Shown here one piece after another: positions 42,584-51,212 of a DNA stretch of 64,000 nt. This DNA comes from an uncultured Pelagibacteraceae bacterium (GTDB taxonomy: Bacteria > Pseudomonadota > Alphaproteobacteria > Pelagibacterales > Pelagibacteraceae). Below the pieces are notes generated by a model. The model had not been told where the DNA came from, did no database searches, and saw nothing but the letters and a program-made list of their open reading frames with translations. How positions within the stretch are numbered: position 1 is the first letter of the stretch; every line of letters begins with the position of its first letter. The stretch is from NCBI GenBank assembly GCA_902556905.1, contig CACDYK010000009.1, forward strand, positions 1-64,000. The letters are read 5' to 3'. A program made the position numbers and the translations under genes.

Positions 42584-43552
42584 ATGCAATTAAAAATAGA
42601 AAAATCAAAATTTAAAGAATATTCACTAGATAAAATCTCTCAAGCTTTACAAAATGGATTATCAAGTAATTACAAAGTAGTTGAAGTATCAATAGTTGAT
42701 TGTCCAAATTTAAGAGATTGGGGTTGTCCATCAGAAGGAATTAGTGGTAATCAAAAAATCATCGATGTAGGAGGCGAACCATACATGCACGATCCTAAAT
42801 TCATTGGTGCTGAATTTGATTATGAAGAAATTTCAAAAATGATTGGTTCAGAGAAATCTTATGCTTTAGGTGCTGGTTCAGGAGCTATGTCATGTTTAGA
42901 TGGTCATTGTGGAGAATTAATAATTAATGAAAATCTAATTACCTCAGAGTCGAAATCAATAATAGCTCGAGTTGGAAAAGATAAAGAATGTATTGCTGAA
43001 AAATATACAGCTAGAAAACATGGTGGATTAGGTAATGTTTTTTATACCGATGGAGTTCAAGGAAAAGTTATCAAAATTAAAATAAAAGGAAGATCTGGAG
43101 AGCAGGGCTCTCTTAGTCAATCAATGAGAAAAGCTTTGACTGATAATTTACAAATTAAAGATAACGATCACATAGCTTTGGCAGGTGTTTTTAGAATTTT
43201 AAATGGAAAGATAAAATCTCATGTACAGCCTGATTATAAGGACATTAAGCATGAGTATTATGATCCTAAACAAATGAAATGTGTAAAAGATTTTTTACAA
43301 TTTTATGAACCAGTTGGACCTGAGTTACAAGGTTACTGTGTGCTTTGGACTGGTGACCCAACAGGAGGAGATCTTAATTTAAGAGAGTCTGGAGAACATA
43401 CTCACTTTCATTCTTATACGAAAGAAAATATAGCAGGCCATTATCACTTTGATGTAACTCCTGAAGAAATAGAATATGAGGGTTATTTTAATACCGCAGA
43501 AGAAGTGCACAGAGTTAATAATATATATAAGGAATTAACCTATAAAAAATAA
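42584..43552 (+). CDS. DUF1907 protein, homologue of C11orf54 ester hydrolase
   Basis: A 322-aa protein clearly of the DUF1907 family, better known from animals (C11orf54/PTD012), where a zinc-dependent ester hydrolase activity has been reported. Key blocks are VGGEPYMHDPKF, GAGSGAMSCLDGHCGELI, ARKHGGLGNVFYTDG and the C-terminal histidine cluster EHTHFHS (272-277) with GHYHFD (285-290), the expected zinc site, then VEY/IEYEGYF. No signal peptide, so cytoplasmic. First gene of a three-gene set with a MarR-like regulator and a PanB-like protein. Physiological substrate in bacteria is unknown. Confidence 0.82.
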   Translation: MQLKIEKSKFKEYSLDKISQALQNGLSSNYKVVEVSIVDCPNLRDWGCPSEGISGNQKIIDVGGEPYMHDPKFIGAEFDYEEISKMIGSEKSYALGAGSGAMSCLDGHCGELIINENLITSESKSIIARVGKDKECIAEKYTARKHGGLGNVFYTDGVQGKVIKIKIKGRSGEQGSLSQSMRKALTDNLQIKDNDHIALAGVFRILNGKIKSHVQPDYKDIKHEYYDPKQMKCVKDFLQFYEPVGPELQGYCVLWTGDPTGGDLNLRESGEHTHFHSYTKENIAGHYHFDVTPEEIEYEGYFNTAEEVHRVNNIYKELTYKK

Positions 43553-43587
43553 TATTAATTTAACTTTCTTTGAGATAACATTTTAGA

Positions 43588-44001
43588 ATGAAGAAACAAT
43601 TTAAGTATCCTAAATATTTTGAAGAACAAAAAAAAATTCCAAAAATAACTCAAAAAAGAATTAAGTTAGCAGAGGCATCATTAGGAGATTTTGAAGGTAG
43701 ATTAGAGAATGATTTGCTTAATTGGTTTTCATTAACTCCTCAGCATTGGATTATGCTTCATATGGTAATGCTTGCTTATTATAAAAATAAATCAATTACT
43801 AAAAATGAATTATTAAAAGTTATTGAGAAGTCATACTTAACATCAAATGTTTACATAGATACAGCGATTAAAAAAGGTTTTTTTAGAATTATTAGAAATG
43901 AAAAAGACAAAAGATCAATTTTTATTCTACCATCAGTAATAACAATAAAAACTTTTGAAGGTTTTATAGACAGAAGAGATACAGTTTATAAAGGAATTTA
44001 A
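43588..44001 (+). CDS. MarR-like winged-helix regulator
   Basis: A 137-aa protein with a basic N-terminus and a winged-helix region: helix LTPQHWIMLHMVMLAYY, helix-turn-helix SITKNELLKVIEKSYLTSNVYIDTAIKKGFF, then a wing NEKDKRSIFILPS that follows the MarR pattern (charged loop, then beta-strand). It is shorter than most MarR proteins and the C-terminal dimer helix is not obvious, so dimerisation may differ. Its stop overlaps the next ATG (TAATG). Probable local regulator of the flanking divergent genes; the target could be the inverted repeat at 42523. Confidence 0.6.
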   Translation: MKKQFKYPKYFEEQKKIPKITQKRIKLAEASLGDFEGRLENDLLNWFSLTPQHWIMLHMVMLAYYKNKSITKNELLKVIEKSYLTSNVYIDTAIKKGFFRIIRNEKDKRSIFILPSVITIKTFEGFIDRRDTVYKGI

Positions 44002-44816
44002 TGAAAAATATTTATACCTGGGCAGCACAACCAGCTAAACGAACTTTAACAGTAGCAGATCTAAAAGCAGCTAAAGGCAGAAAGAAATTTACTCAAGTCA
44101 CAGCAAATTCACATGACGAAGCTCAAGCTGCAGAGAAAGCTGGTTTTGATATGATTATTTGCCAAGCTAAAAATGTTTCAAAAGTAAGAGAGGGATCAAA
44201 ACATCTATTTTTAACAGCTTCTTTAATTCTTAACGAATATGTAACTAAGGAAGATGTTATGAGAGGTGCTTTTAAAGCATTAGAGAATGGTGCAGATGCG
44301 GTCATGACTCCTAGAAGTATGGAGGTAGTAGAAATGTTAACTAAAGAAGATATTCCTGTCATGGGTCATTTGGGTTTAGTTCCAAGAAAATCAACATCAC
44401 TTGGTGGAATGAGAGCAATAGGAAAAACTGCAAATGAAGCATATGAATTATTTCAAAAATTTAAGAGATTAGAAGACGCAGGAGCTTTTTCTGCAGAGTG
44501 TGAGGTCATCCCTGAAAATGTAATGGGTGAAATTTCGAAAAGAACAGATATCGTAACAGTATCCTTAGGAGCTGGAAAAAAAGCTGATGTTATGTATTTG
44601 TTTATGGAAGATATATGTGGAGATACAGAAAATTTACCAAGACATTCTAAAGCTTATGGTAATTTACTAAAACTTAGAAATGAAATTAAGCTTGAGAGAG
44701 TAAGAGCACTTAAAGCTTTTAAAAAAGATACTATGAGTGGAATATTTCCTGGAAAAAAACAGTCCTCTAACTTAGATAAAAAACAACTTGATGAATTTTT
44801 GAGTAAGATTGATTAA
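44001..44816 (+). CDS. PanB-like (ketopantoate hydroxymethyltransferase fold) protein lacking metal ligands
   Basis: A 271-aa TIM-barrel protein of the PanB/PEP-mutase superfamily. PVMGHLGLVPRKSTSLGGMRAIGK and the C-terminal MSGIFPGKK align with PanB, and AGAFSAECEVIP keeps the catalytic-region glutamate. However, the two metal-binding aspartates of PanB (in VGDS and LADLPF of the E. coli enzyme) appear as CQAK and LTASLIL, and about 17 residues between them are missing. A normal Mg-dependent hydroxymethyl transfer therefore seems unlikely. It is co-translated with the MarR-like gene and overlaps the convergent aldolase gene by four bases. Function unknown. Confidence 0.7.
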   Translation: MKNIYTWAAQPAKRTLTVADLKAAKGRKKFTQVTANSHDEAQAAEKAGFDMIICQAKNVSKVREGSKHLFLTASLILNEYVTKEDVMRGAFKALENGADAVMTPRSMEVVEMLTKEDIPVMGHLGLVPRKSTSLGGMRAIGKTANEAYELFQKFKRLEDAGAFSAECEVIPENVMGEISKRTDIVTVSLGAGKKADVMYLFMEDICGDTENLPRHSKAYGNLLKLRNEIKLERVRALKAFKKDTMSGIFPGKKQSSNLDKKQLDEFLSKID

Positions 44817-45607
44817 TAAGTACCCGAGTCTTCTTTTTTACCAACTGAACCTTTCATTCCATCTACCATTGATTTAGCACCAGCACTTAATGCTCTTAGA
44901 TCAGATGCAATAGTCACAAAATCAAAACCTTTTTCAATCATCTTTGTTGCGTATTCTGGAGTTCCATTATGAATACCAGCAAAAATATTATTTTTTTTAG
45001 CATGTTCTAGAATTCTTAAAATTTCAGAATAAGCTTTTGTGCTTTCAGGTCTATCAAATCCAGGTTTTTCACCTATTGCTAAACTTAGATCAGCTGGACC
45101 TATATAAATACCATCTACACCTTCAGTTGACATAATTTCATCTAACTTTCCAAGAGACTCCTCGGTTTCAATCATAGCTAACTTTAAAATTTCATCATTA
45201 GCATGTTCTGCATAATCAGGACCTCCATAAATCAAACCTCTAATTGGCCCAAAACTTCGATATCCATTAGGAGGATACATACAAGCTTGTACAAATTTTT
45301 CAGCTTCTTCTTTATTACTAACCATTGGACAAATCACTCCATAACAGCCAGCATCTAAAATTTTCATTATTTGCCCTGGCTCATTCCAATTAACTCTTGC
45401 TAGTGGAGTAACTTCAGTGGTTGAAATAGTTTGAAGCATTGGAAGTGCATTACTGTAATCCACCAAACCATGTTGCATGTCTATAGTTAGAGAGTCCCAA
45501 CCTTGATGAGCCATAGCTTCTGCAGAAGCTGTACTTGGGATTGCACACCAACCATTAATTACAGGTTTCCCTGCTTTCATCATTTCTTTTATTTTGTTTT
45601 TTCTCAC
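44813..45607 (-). CDS. HpcH/HpaI-family class II aldolase
   Basis: A 264-aa metal-dependent aldolase that splits 2-keto-3-deoxy (or 4-hydroxy-2-keto) acids into pyruvate and an aldehyde. Active-site features: the histidine in DMQHG (about residue 45), arginine in LARVNW, metal ligands glutamate in MIETEES and aspartate in IGPADLS. The sequence is close to 2-keto-3-deoxy-L-rhamnonate and 4-hydroxy-2-oxoheptanedioate aldolases. It lies two bases downstream of an aldehyde dehydrogenase gene that would oxidise its aldehyde product. Confidence 0.88.
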   Translation of the reverse strand: MRKNKIKEMMKAGKPVINGWCAIPSTASAEAMAHQGWDSLTIDMQHGLVDYSNALPMLQTISTTEVTPLARVNWNEPGQIMKILDAGCYGVICPMVSNKEEAEKFVQACMYPPNGYRSFGPIRGLIYGGPDYAEHANDEILKLAMIETEESLGKLDEIMSTEGVDGIYIGPADLSLAIGEKPGFDRPESTKAYSEILRILEHAKKNNIFAGIHNGTPEYATKMIEKGFDFVTIASDLRALSAGAKSMVDGMKGSVGKKEDSGTY

Positions 45608-45609
45608 AA

Positions 45610-47052
45610 TTATATTTTTAAACCCATGTGAGTGTATTTTACATTCAGATAATCTTTAATTGCACCAGAACCGCCTTCACGTCCATAACCAGTTTGTTTT
45701 ATTCCACCAAAAGGTGCTTCAGCAAGCGCAACTACCCCAGTGTTAACTGCAACACATCCAGACTCTAATTTTTCTGATCCAATATGAGCTTTGTCCATAG
45801 AGTTTGTGTATAGATAACTACATAAACCTAAATCATTATCATTAGCTCTTTCAATAACTTCATCAAAAGTTTTAAAAGTTAAAATAGGTACCAGTGGACC
45901 AAATGGCTCTTCTTTCATGATTGTGAAATTATCTTTAATATCATCAAATACAGTTGGTTCGTAATAATATCCTTTATTGAAACCAGAAGGTCTTTTTCCA
46001 CCCATTAAAACTTTTGCTCCCTCCTTTTTTGTAGTTTCAACCAATTTTTCTATTTCCTCTAATCTCTTTGCAGTACTTAAAGGTCCTAGTTCAACACCTT
46101 CATCCATACCATTTCCTATTTTTAATTTTTTTGCTCTTTCCATAAAAGCACTTACAAACTCTTCTTTTCTATTTTCTTGAATATAAAATCTATTAGGAGA
46201 AATACAAACTTGTCCATTATTTCTAAATTTACCAGCTATAGCTATATCAGCAACTTTGTTCATATCTACATCTTCACATACTATAAAAGGAGAGTGGCCA
46301 CTTAACTCCATGGTAACTCTTTGAACTTTATCAGCTGCTTTTTTTAAAATTATTTTTCCAACTCTTGTAGAACCAGTAATTGATACTTTTTTAATTATGT
46401 CTGACTCCATCAGCTCATTTGATATTTCAGCTGGATCACCTGACAAAAGACTAACCACACCATCTGGTACACCTGCCTCTTTACATATATTAACTAATTC
46501 CATTACTGCGCCAGGTGTAATTGTATCTGGCTTACAAATAACAGAACAACCTGCTGCTAAAGCAGTTGAAATTTTTCTTGATGCTAACACAATTGGAAAA
46601 TTCCATGGAACTAAAGCAGCTACAACACCTACTGGTTGATAGTAAACATGAACTCTAGTATCTGGAAATCTACTTTGTTGTGTTTGACCATAAATTCTTT
46701 TTGTTTCTTCAGCATTCCATTCAAAAATATCAGCTCCGCCACCGACTTCTCCAACAGCTTCAGCAAGAGGTTTTCCAACTTCAAGCGTCATCCATTTTGC
46801 TAGGATTTCTTTTTTTTCTCTCATTAAGTCAGCAATCTTTCTAAGCACATAAGCTCTCTGCCAAGGCGCAGTATTTTTCCAAATCTCTAATCCTTTTTCA
46901 GCAGACTTTAACGCTCTTTGCACTTCTATAGAGGATGCTTTTGATGCTTTTCCAATCACTTCTTCTGTTGCAGGATTGATTACATCGTAAGTTTCTTTTT
47001 TTTCAGCTTGTTGCCATTTACCATCAATGAATTGTCCAAATTTTTCGTACAT
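45610..47052 (-). CDS. NAD(P)-dependent aldehyde dehydrogenase (succinate-semialdehyde type)
   Basis: A 480-aa aldehyde dehydrogenase. The nucleotide site is VPWNFPI and ITGSTRVGK, the general base is the glutamate of VTMELSGHSPFIV, and the nucleophile is the cysteine in NNGQVCISPNR. PFGPLVPI and the C-terminal PFGGIKQTGYGREGG are standard. The MELSGHSP segment differs from the usual MELGGNAP, which may affect the pocket. It pairs with the aldolase downstream; glycolaldehyde, lactaldehyde or succinate semialdehyde are possible substrates. Divergent from iolD across 92 bases. Confidence 0.88.
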   Translation of the reverse strand: MYEKFGQFIDGKWQQAEKKETYDVINPATEEVIGKASKASSIEVQRALKSAEKGLEIWKNTAPWQRAYVLRKIADLMREKKEILAKWMTLEVGKPLAEAVGEVGGGADIFEWNAEETKRIYGQTQQSRFPDTRVHVYYQPVGVVAALVPWNFPIVLASRKISTALAAGCSVICKPDTITPGAVMELVNICKEAGVPDGVVSLLSGDPAEISNELMESDIIKKVSITGSTRVGKIILKKAADKVQRVTMELSGHSPFIVCEDVDMNKVADIAIAGKFRNNGQVCISPNRFYIQENRKEEFVSAFMERAKKLKIGNGMDEGVELGPLSTAKRLEEIEKLVETTKKEGAKVLMGGKRPSGFNKGYYYEPTVFDDIKDNFTIMKEEPFGPLVPILTFKTFDEVIERANDNDLGLCSYLYTNSMDKAHIGSEKLESGCVAVNTGVVALAEAPFGGIKQTGYGREGGSGAIKDYLNVKYTHMGLKI

Positions 47053-47144
47053 AAGTTTTATTTTTAGGTTTACTTAATTAGGTTTTTTAATTTATAAATA
47101 TATTTATATTTAAACACTATACATATTAAAAAATAAACATATTT

Positions 47145-48989
47145 ATGAAAAAAATTACTCTCACTTGTGCTCATGCAATTGTAAAATATTTAATTGCTCA
47201 AAAAATATTAATTAATGGTAAAAAAGAACCTTTATTTCCAGGTGTGTTTGGAATTTTTGGTCATGGTAATGTAGCGTGTTTAGGTCAAGCTCTTGAAGAA
47301 AATCAAAAAGAGCTTCCAACTTATAGAGGGCACCATGAACAGAACATGGCTCTTACAGGTATTGGTTATGCAAGAGCAAAGAGAAGGCAGCAAATTTTTG
47401 TAGCAACATCATCTGTTGGACCAGGAGCAACAAATATGGTTACGGCCGCTGCAGTTGCGATGAGTAATAGGTTGCCGATTTTATTTTTACCAGGTGATAC
47501 TTATGCTAACAGAATGCCTGACCCAGTTTTACAACAGGTTGAACACTTTAATAATCCAGGAATTACAGCAAATGATGCTTTTAAATCTGTAACTAGATAC
47601 TTTGATAGAATTACAAGACCAGAACAAATCATACAATCATTTCCAGCTGCCGTTCAAACTATGTTGGATCCTGCAGATTGTGGGCCAGCTTGCATAGCTT
47701 TAAGTCAAGATATTCAAGGACAAACATTTGATTATCCAGAAGAATTTTTTAAAGAGAAGATTCATGCGATTAGAAGACCTAGACCTGATGAATTTCAAAT
47801 AAAAGAAGCAGCAGAAAAAATTAAGACTTCAAAAAATCCTATAATTATATCTGGAGGAGGAGTTTTTTATTCAGATGCTATGGAAGATTTAAGTAACTTT
47901 GCAATTAAGCATAATATTCCAGTTACTCAAACTGTAATGGGTTATTCTACAATGAAAAGAGATCACTCACATTTTGCTGGACAAATTGGAGGGTTAGGTG
48001 GAAAAAATAGTAATTCATTAGCTAAACAAACAGATCTAGCTATTGCAGTTGGGACTAAACTTGCAGATTTTACAACAGGGTCATGGGCTAATTTTGAAAA
48101 CGAAAATTTTAAACTTGTTTCAATTAATGTCTCAAGATTTGACGCAAACAAACACTTGGCTCAAGCAGTTGTTGGTGATGCAAAAGTTTCGTTAAATGAT
48201 TTGTCTCAAGCACTAGGTGATTGGAAAGCTGGAGAGGAATGGAACAAAAAATCTCAAGCTGAATTAAAGACTTGGAATGAACAAGTAGATAAAGAGAGTG
48301 CGCCCACAAATCAAGAGGTGCCAAGTTATGTTCAGGTAATAGGTGCTGTATATCGAAATTCAGATCCAACAGATATTGCGGTTACGGCTGCAGGGGGATT
48401 GGTTGGTGAAGTAGTGCAAGTTTGGAGACCAAGAGAATTGAATACACATGAAACAGAATGGGGTTTTAGTTGTATGAGTTATGAAATTTCTGGTGCGTTA
48501 GGAATTAAAATGGCAAATCCAGATAAAGAAGTTATCTCTTTTATTGGTGATGGATCATACCTATTAAATAATACAGATATTTATTCTTCAGTAATTACGA
48601 AAAATAAACTTATCATTATTGTATGTGATAATGGAGGGTTTGCAGTTATTAACAGACTTCAATTATTTAAAGGTGGAAAAGAATTTAACAATTTACTTAA
48701 AAGTTCAAAAACACCAGGACTTGTGAATGTTGACTTTGCAAAACATGCTGCAAGTATGGGTGCTAAATCTGAAGAAGTAAGTTCAATTTCTGATTTAGAA
48801 GAAGCATTTAAAAGAGCAAAAAAATCTGATGTGACTTATGTTATTTCCATTAAAACACACGCTTATAAATGGCTAGAAGGTTCAGCTTTTTGGGATAGTC
48901 CAACACTAGAAATTCCAACCACAGAAGAAAATAAAGAAGCTATAAAACTTTATAAAGAAGGAAAATCAAAACAAAGACAAGGCGTATAA
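47145..48989 (+). CDS. iolD: 3D-trihydroxycyclohexane-1,2-dione hydrolase
   Basis: A 614-aa thiamine-diphosphate enzyme that opens the ring of the inositol-derived diketone formed by IolE. The catalytic glutamate is in YRGHHEQNMALTG (about residue 66), the ThDP/Mg motif is GDGSYLLNNTDIYSS (about residues 465-479) followed by DNGGFAVINRLQ, and the IolD-specific start TCAHAIVKYLIAQK and GVFGIFGHGNVACLGQAL are present. It is far from iolE/iolG (20 kb) and is followed eight bases later by a Gfo/Idh gene, so the inositol pathway is split across at least two transcription units. Confidence 0.93.
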   Translation: MKKITLTCAHAIVKYLIAQKILINGKKEPLFPGVFGIFGHGNVACLGQALEENQKELPTYRGHHEQNMALTGIGYARAKRRQQIFVATSSVGPGATNMVTAAAVAMSNRLPILFLPGDTYANRMPDPVLQQVEHFNNPGITANDAFKSVTRYFDRITRPEQIIQSFPAAVQTMLDPADCGPACIALSQDIQGQTFDYPEEFFKEKIHAIRRPRPDEFQIKEAAEKIKTSKNPIIISGGGVFYSDAMEDLSNFAIKHNIPVTQTVMGYSTMKRDHSHFAGQIGGLGGKNSNSLAKQTDLAIAVGTKLADFTTGSWANFENENFKLVSINVSRFDANKHLAQAVVGDAKVSLNDLSQALGDWKAGEEWNKKSQAELKTWNEQVDKESAPTNQEVPSYVQVIGAVYRNSDPTDIAVTAAGGLVGEVVQVWRPRELNTHETEWGFSCMSYEISGALGIKMANPDKEVISFIGDGSYLLNNTDIYSSVITKNKLIIIVCDNGGFAVINRLQLFKGGKEFNNLLKSSKTPGLVNVDFAKHAASMGAKSEEVSSISDLEEAFKRAKKSDVTYVISIKTHAYKWLEGSAFWDSPTLEIPTTEENKEAIKLYKEGKSKQRQGV

Positions 48990-48996
48990 TTCTTCT

Positions 48997-50154
48997 ATGA
49001 ATAAAGTTTTTAAAGTCGGTCTAATAGGCTGTGGACATATTTCTGAAACTTATTTTAGAGCGCAGGAATATTTTAACAATATAAGAATAATTAAATGTGC
49101 AGATATCAATATGGAATCTGCAAAAAAATGTGCAATACATTACAATATAGAAGCTATTACTGTAGAAGAAATATTAAAAGACAAAGACATTGAAATAATT
49201 TTGAATTTAACCATTCCTCGTGCTCATTATGAAGTTTCAAGAATGGCATTAGAAAATGGAAAACATTCTTATGCAGAAAAACCGATGGCAGTTAATTTTG
49301 AAGATGGAAAAAAATTATTAGAAATTTCAAAATCAAATAAATTGTATATTGGAAATGCTCCTGATACTTTTTTAGGAGGTGGTATCCAAAAGACAAGAGA
49401 ATTAATAGATAATGGAATTATAGGAGATATCAAATTAGGAAATGCAATTTTTGCTTTTCCTGGAGTTCAATCTTATCACCCAAGCCCAGAACCATGGTTT
49501 GCAGAGAACGAAGGAGGTCCAGTTATTGATATGGGTCCATATTATCTTACAGCTTTAGTTAATTTGCTTGGACCTGCAAAACAAGTTCAAGGAAGATGTA
49601 CTACAGTTTTCAAAGAAAGAGAGATAGGAATAGGACCTAAAAAAGGTCAAAAATTTAAAGTTGATACCCCAACAACTTATTTAGCTACAATACAATTTGA
49701 AAATGAATGTATAATTCAAATTACATTATCATTTGATGTAGTTGCTCACCAAAGAAATCATATTGAGCTTTATGGAAATAAGGGATCAATAATAGTTCCA
49801 GATCCAAATATGTTTGGTGGGTCAGCATTTGTTTCAGTTACCGCAGGAGGTAATTGGGGGGAGCACAAAACGGATAATATGCCTTTGGGAAAAATTAACA
49901 TTAAAAGTCAGAGTTCAAGAGCAAATGAATCTCCTACTAATGCCAATTATAGAGGAGCAGGTCTCTCAGAAATGGCATTTGCAATTGAAAATAATAAAGA
50001 GCACAGATGTAATGGTGAACTTTCACTTCATGTGCTAGATATTATTGACTCAATAATGAAGGCGTCTCAATCAGGAATTCCTCAAACGATGAGAACAACC
50101 TGCAAACAACCCAAGCCTTTTTCTTTAGAAGAAGTAAAAAAAATAATGAATTAA
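48997..50154 (+). CDS. Gfo/Idh/MocA family oxidoreductase, co-transcribed with iolD
   Basis: A 385-aa oxidoreductase. Rossmann motif GLIGCGHISETYFRA, catalytic-type lysine in YAEKPMAV, and the active-site block PVIDMGPYYLTALVNLLGP; NHIELYGNKGSIIVPDPN is a common C-terminal strand region. Subgroup members with GPYYLTALVNLLGP are often annotated as dehydrogenases of sugars or inositols. Placement eight bases after iolD suggests it feeds a cyclitol isomer (for example scyllo-inositol or a methylated inositol) into the pathway, but the substrate is unproven. Confidence 0.84.
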   Translation: MNKVFKVGLIGCGHISETYFRAQEYFNNIRIIKCADINMESAKKCAIHYNIEAITVEEILKDKDIEIILNLTIPRAHYEVSRMALENGKHSYAEKPMAVNFEDGKKLLEISKSNKLYIGNAPDTFLGGGIQKTRELIDNGIIGDIKLGNAIFAFPGVQSYHPSPEPWFAENEGGPVIDMGPYYLTALVNLLGPAKQVQGRCTTVFKEREIGIGPKKGQKFKVDTPTTYLATIQFENECIIQITLSFDVVAHQRNHIELYGNKGSIIVPDPNMFGGSAFVSVTAGGNWGEHKTDNMPLGKINIKSQSSRANESPTNANYRGAGLSEMAFAIENNKEHRCNGELSLHVLDIIDSIMKASQSGIPQTMRTTCKQPKPFSLEEVKKIMN

Positions 50155-50167
50155 AGTTAATTAATTA

Positions 50168-51190
50168 ATGTCAAAATTAATTGTAATATCTGATCCATTT
50201 CCAAGAACACTGGAACTAATTTTTACAAAAAAAAAACTTAAAGAGTTAAAATCAAAATATAAAGTTTTAACAGTTTCAAAAAATAATCCAAAAAAATTTT
50301 ATGAAAATAATATACACAAGGCTACATTTATAATGGGTCAGCCAAATTTAGATAAAAAACTTTTATCTAAAGCAAAAAAATTAAAAGCAATTATTAATGT
50401 TGAAAGTAATTTTATGGATAACATGGATTATGATTATTGTTTTAAAAAAGGTATACATGTAATAGCAACATCTCCAGTATTTTCAAAACCTGTAGCAGAA
50501 CTTGCTTTAGGTATGACTTTATCTTTGTTGAGAAATATTCATGCTGCTCATTCAGATTTTATTGAAGGAAAAGAAAAATATGGTTTGGAGAGCAATCTTA
50601 AAGCCTCATTATTATCAGAAAAGAAAATAGGACTGTTAGGTTTTGGTGATTTAGCTAAATCTTTATACCCTTTGCTATTACCATTTACCAAAGACTTAAA
50701 TGTATATGATCCATGGATACCTCAGTCAAAAATTAAAAAGTTAGGATTTAATTCTATGAGCTTAAACCAAATGTTTAAAAGCTGTGAGATTATTTATGTT
50801 CTTGCAGCTGTCACTACAAAAAATAAAAATCTGATAGATAAAAAATTATTAAATAAATTGAAGCCTAATTCATTGGTTATATTAATGAGTAGAGCTGCAG
50901 TAGTAAATTTTAAAGATCTAATTAAACGTGTAAAAAAAGGAGATATATTTGTTGCAACCGATGTATTTCCTGAAGAACCTGTGACAAAAAATGATCCGAT
51001 TAGAAAAATAAAAAATATTTTATTTTCTGCACACCGAGCTGGAGCCTTGGAATCAGCCTTCTTTAATATGGGAAATATTGTCTTAAAAGATATGAATTTA
51101 ATTTCAAAAAATTTACAACCAAAATTTTGTAAAATTGCACAACCTAAAACTGTAAGCCTGTTAGCATCAAAACCAGTTGCAATTAACTGA
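50168..51190 (+). CDS. D-2-hydroxyacid dehydrogenase-like protein
   Basis: A 340-aa member of the D-isomer-specific 2-hydroxyacid dehydrogenase family, more divergent than the two others in the window. The nucleotide motif is GLLGFGDLAKSL (about residue 157), catalytic arginine in LMSRAAVV, glutamate in FPEEPVTK, and histidine in SAHRAG, so the active-site triad is intact. The N-terminal substrate domain is lysine-rich and has lost the usual GVGxDNID signature (here VESNFMDNMDYDY). It sits between the Gfo/Idh gene and an ABC transporter operon on the same strand. Confidence 0.82.
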   Translation: MSKLIVISDPFPRTLELIFTKKKLKELKSKYKVLTVSKNNPKKFYENNIHKATFIMGQPNLDKKLLSKAKKLKAIINVESNFMDNMDYDYCFKKGIHVIATSPVFSKPVAELALGMTLSLLRNIHAAHSDFIEGKEKYGLESNLKASLLSEKKIGLLGFGDLAKSLYPLLLPFTKDLNVYDPWIPQSKIKKLGFNSMSLNQMFKSCEIIYVLAAVTTKNKNLIDKKLLNKLKPNSLVILMSRAAVVNFKDLIKRVKKGDIFVATDVFPEEPVTKNDPIRKIKNILFSAHRAGALESAFFNMGNIVLKDMNLISKNLQPKFCKIAQPKTVSLLASKPVAIN

Positions 51191-51212
51191 TTTTTTTATA
51201 ATTTCATTATTT

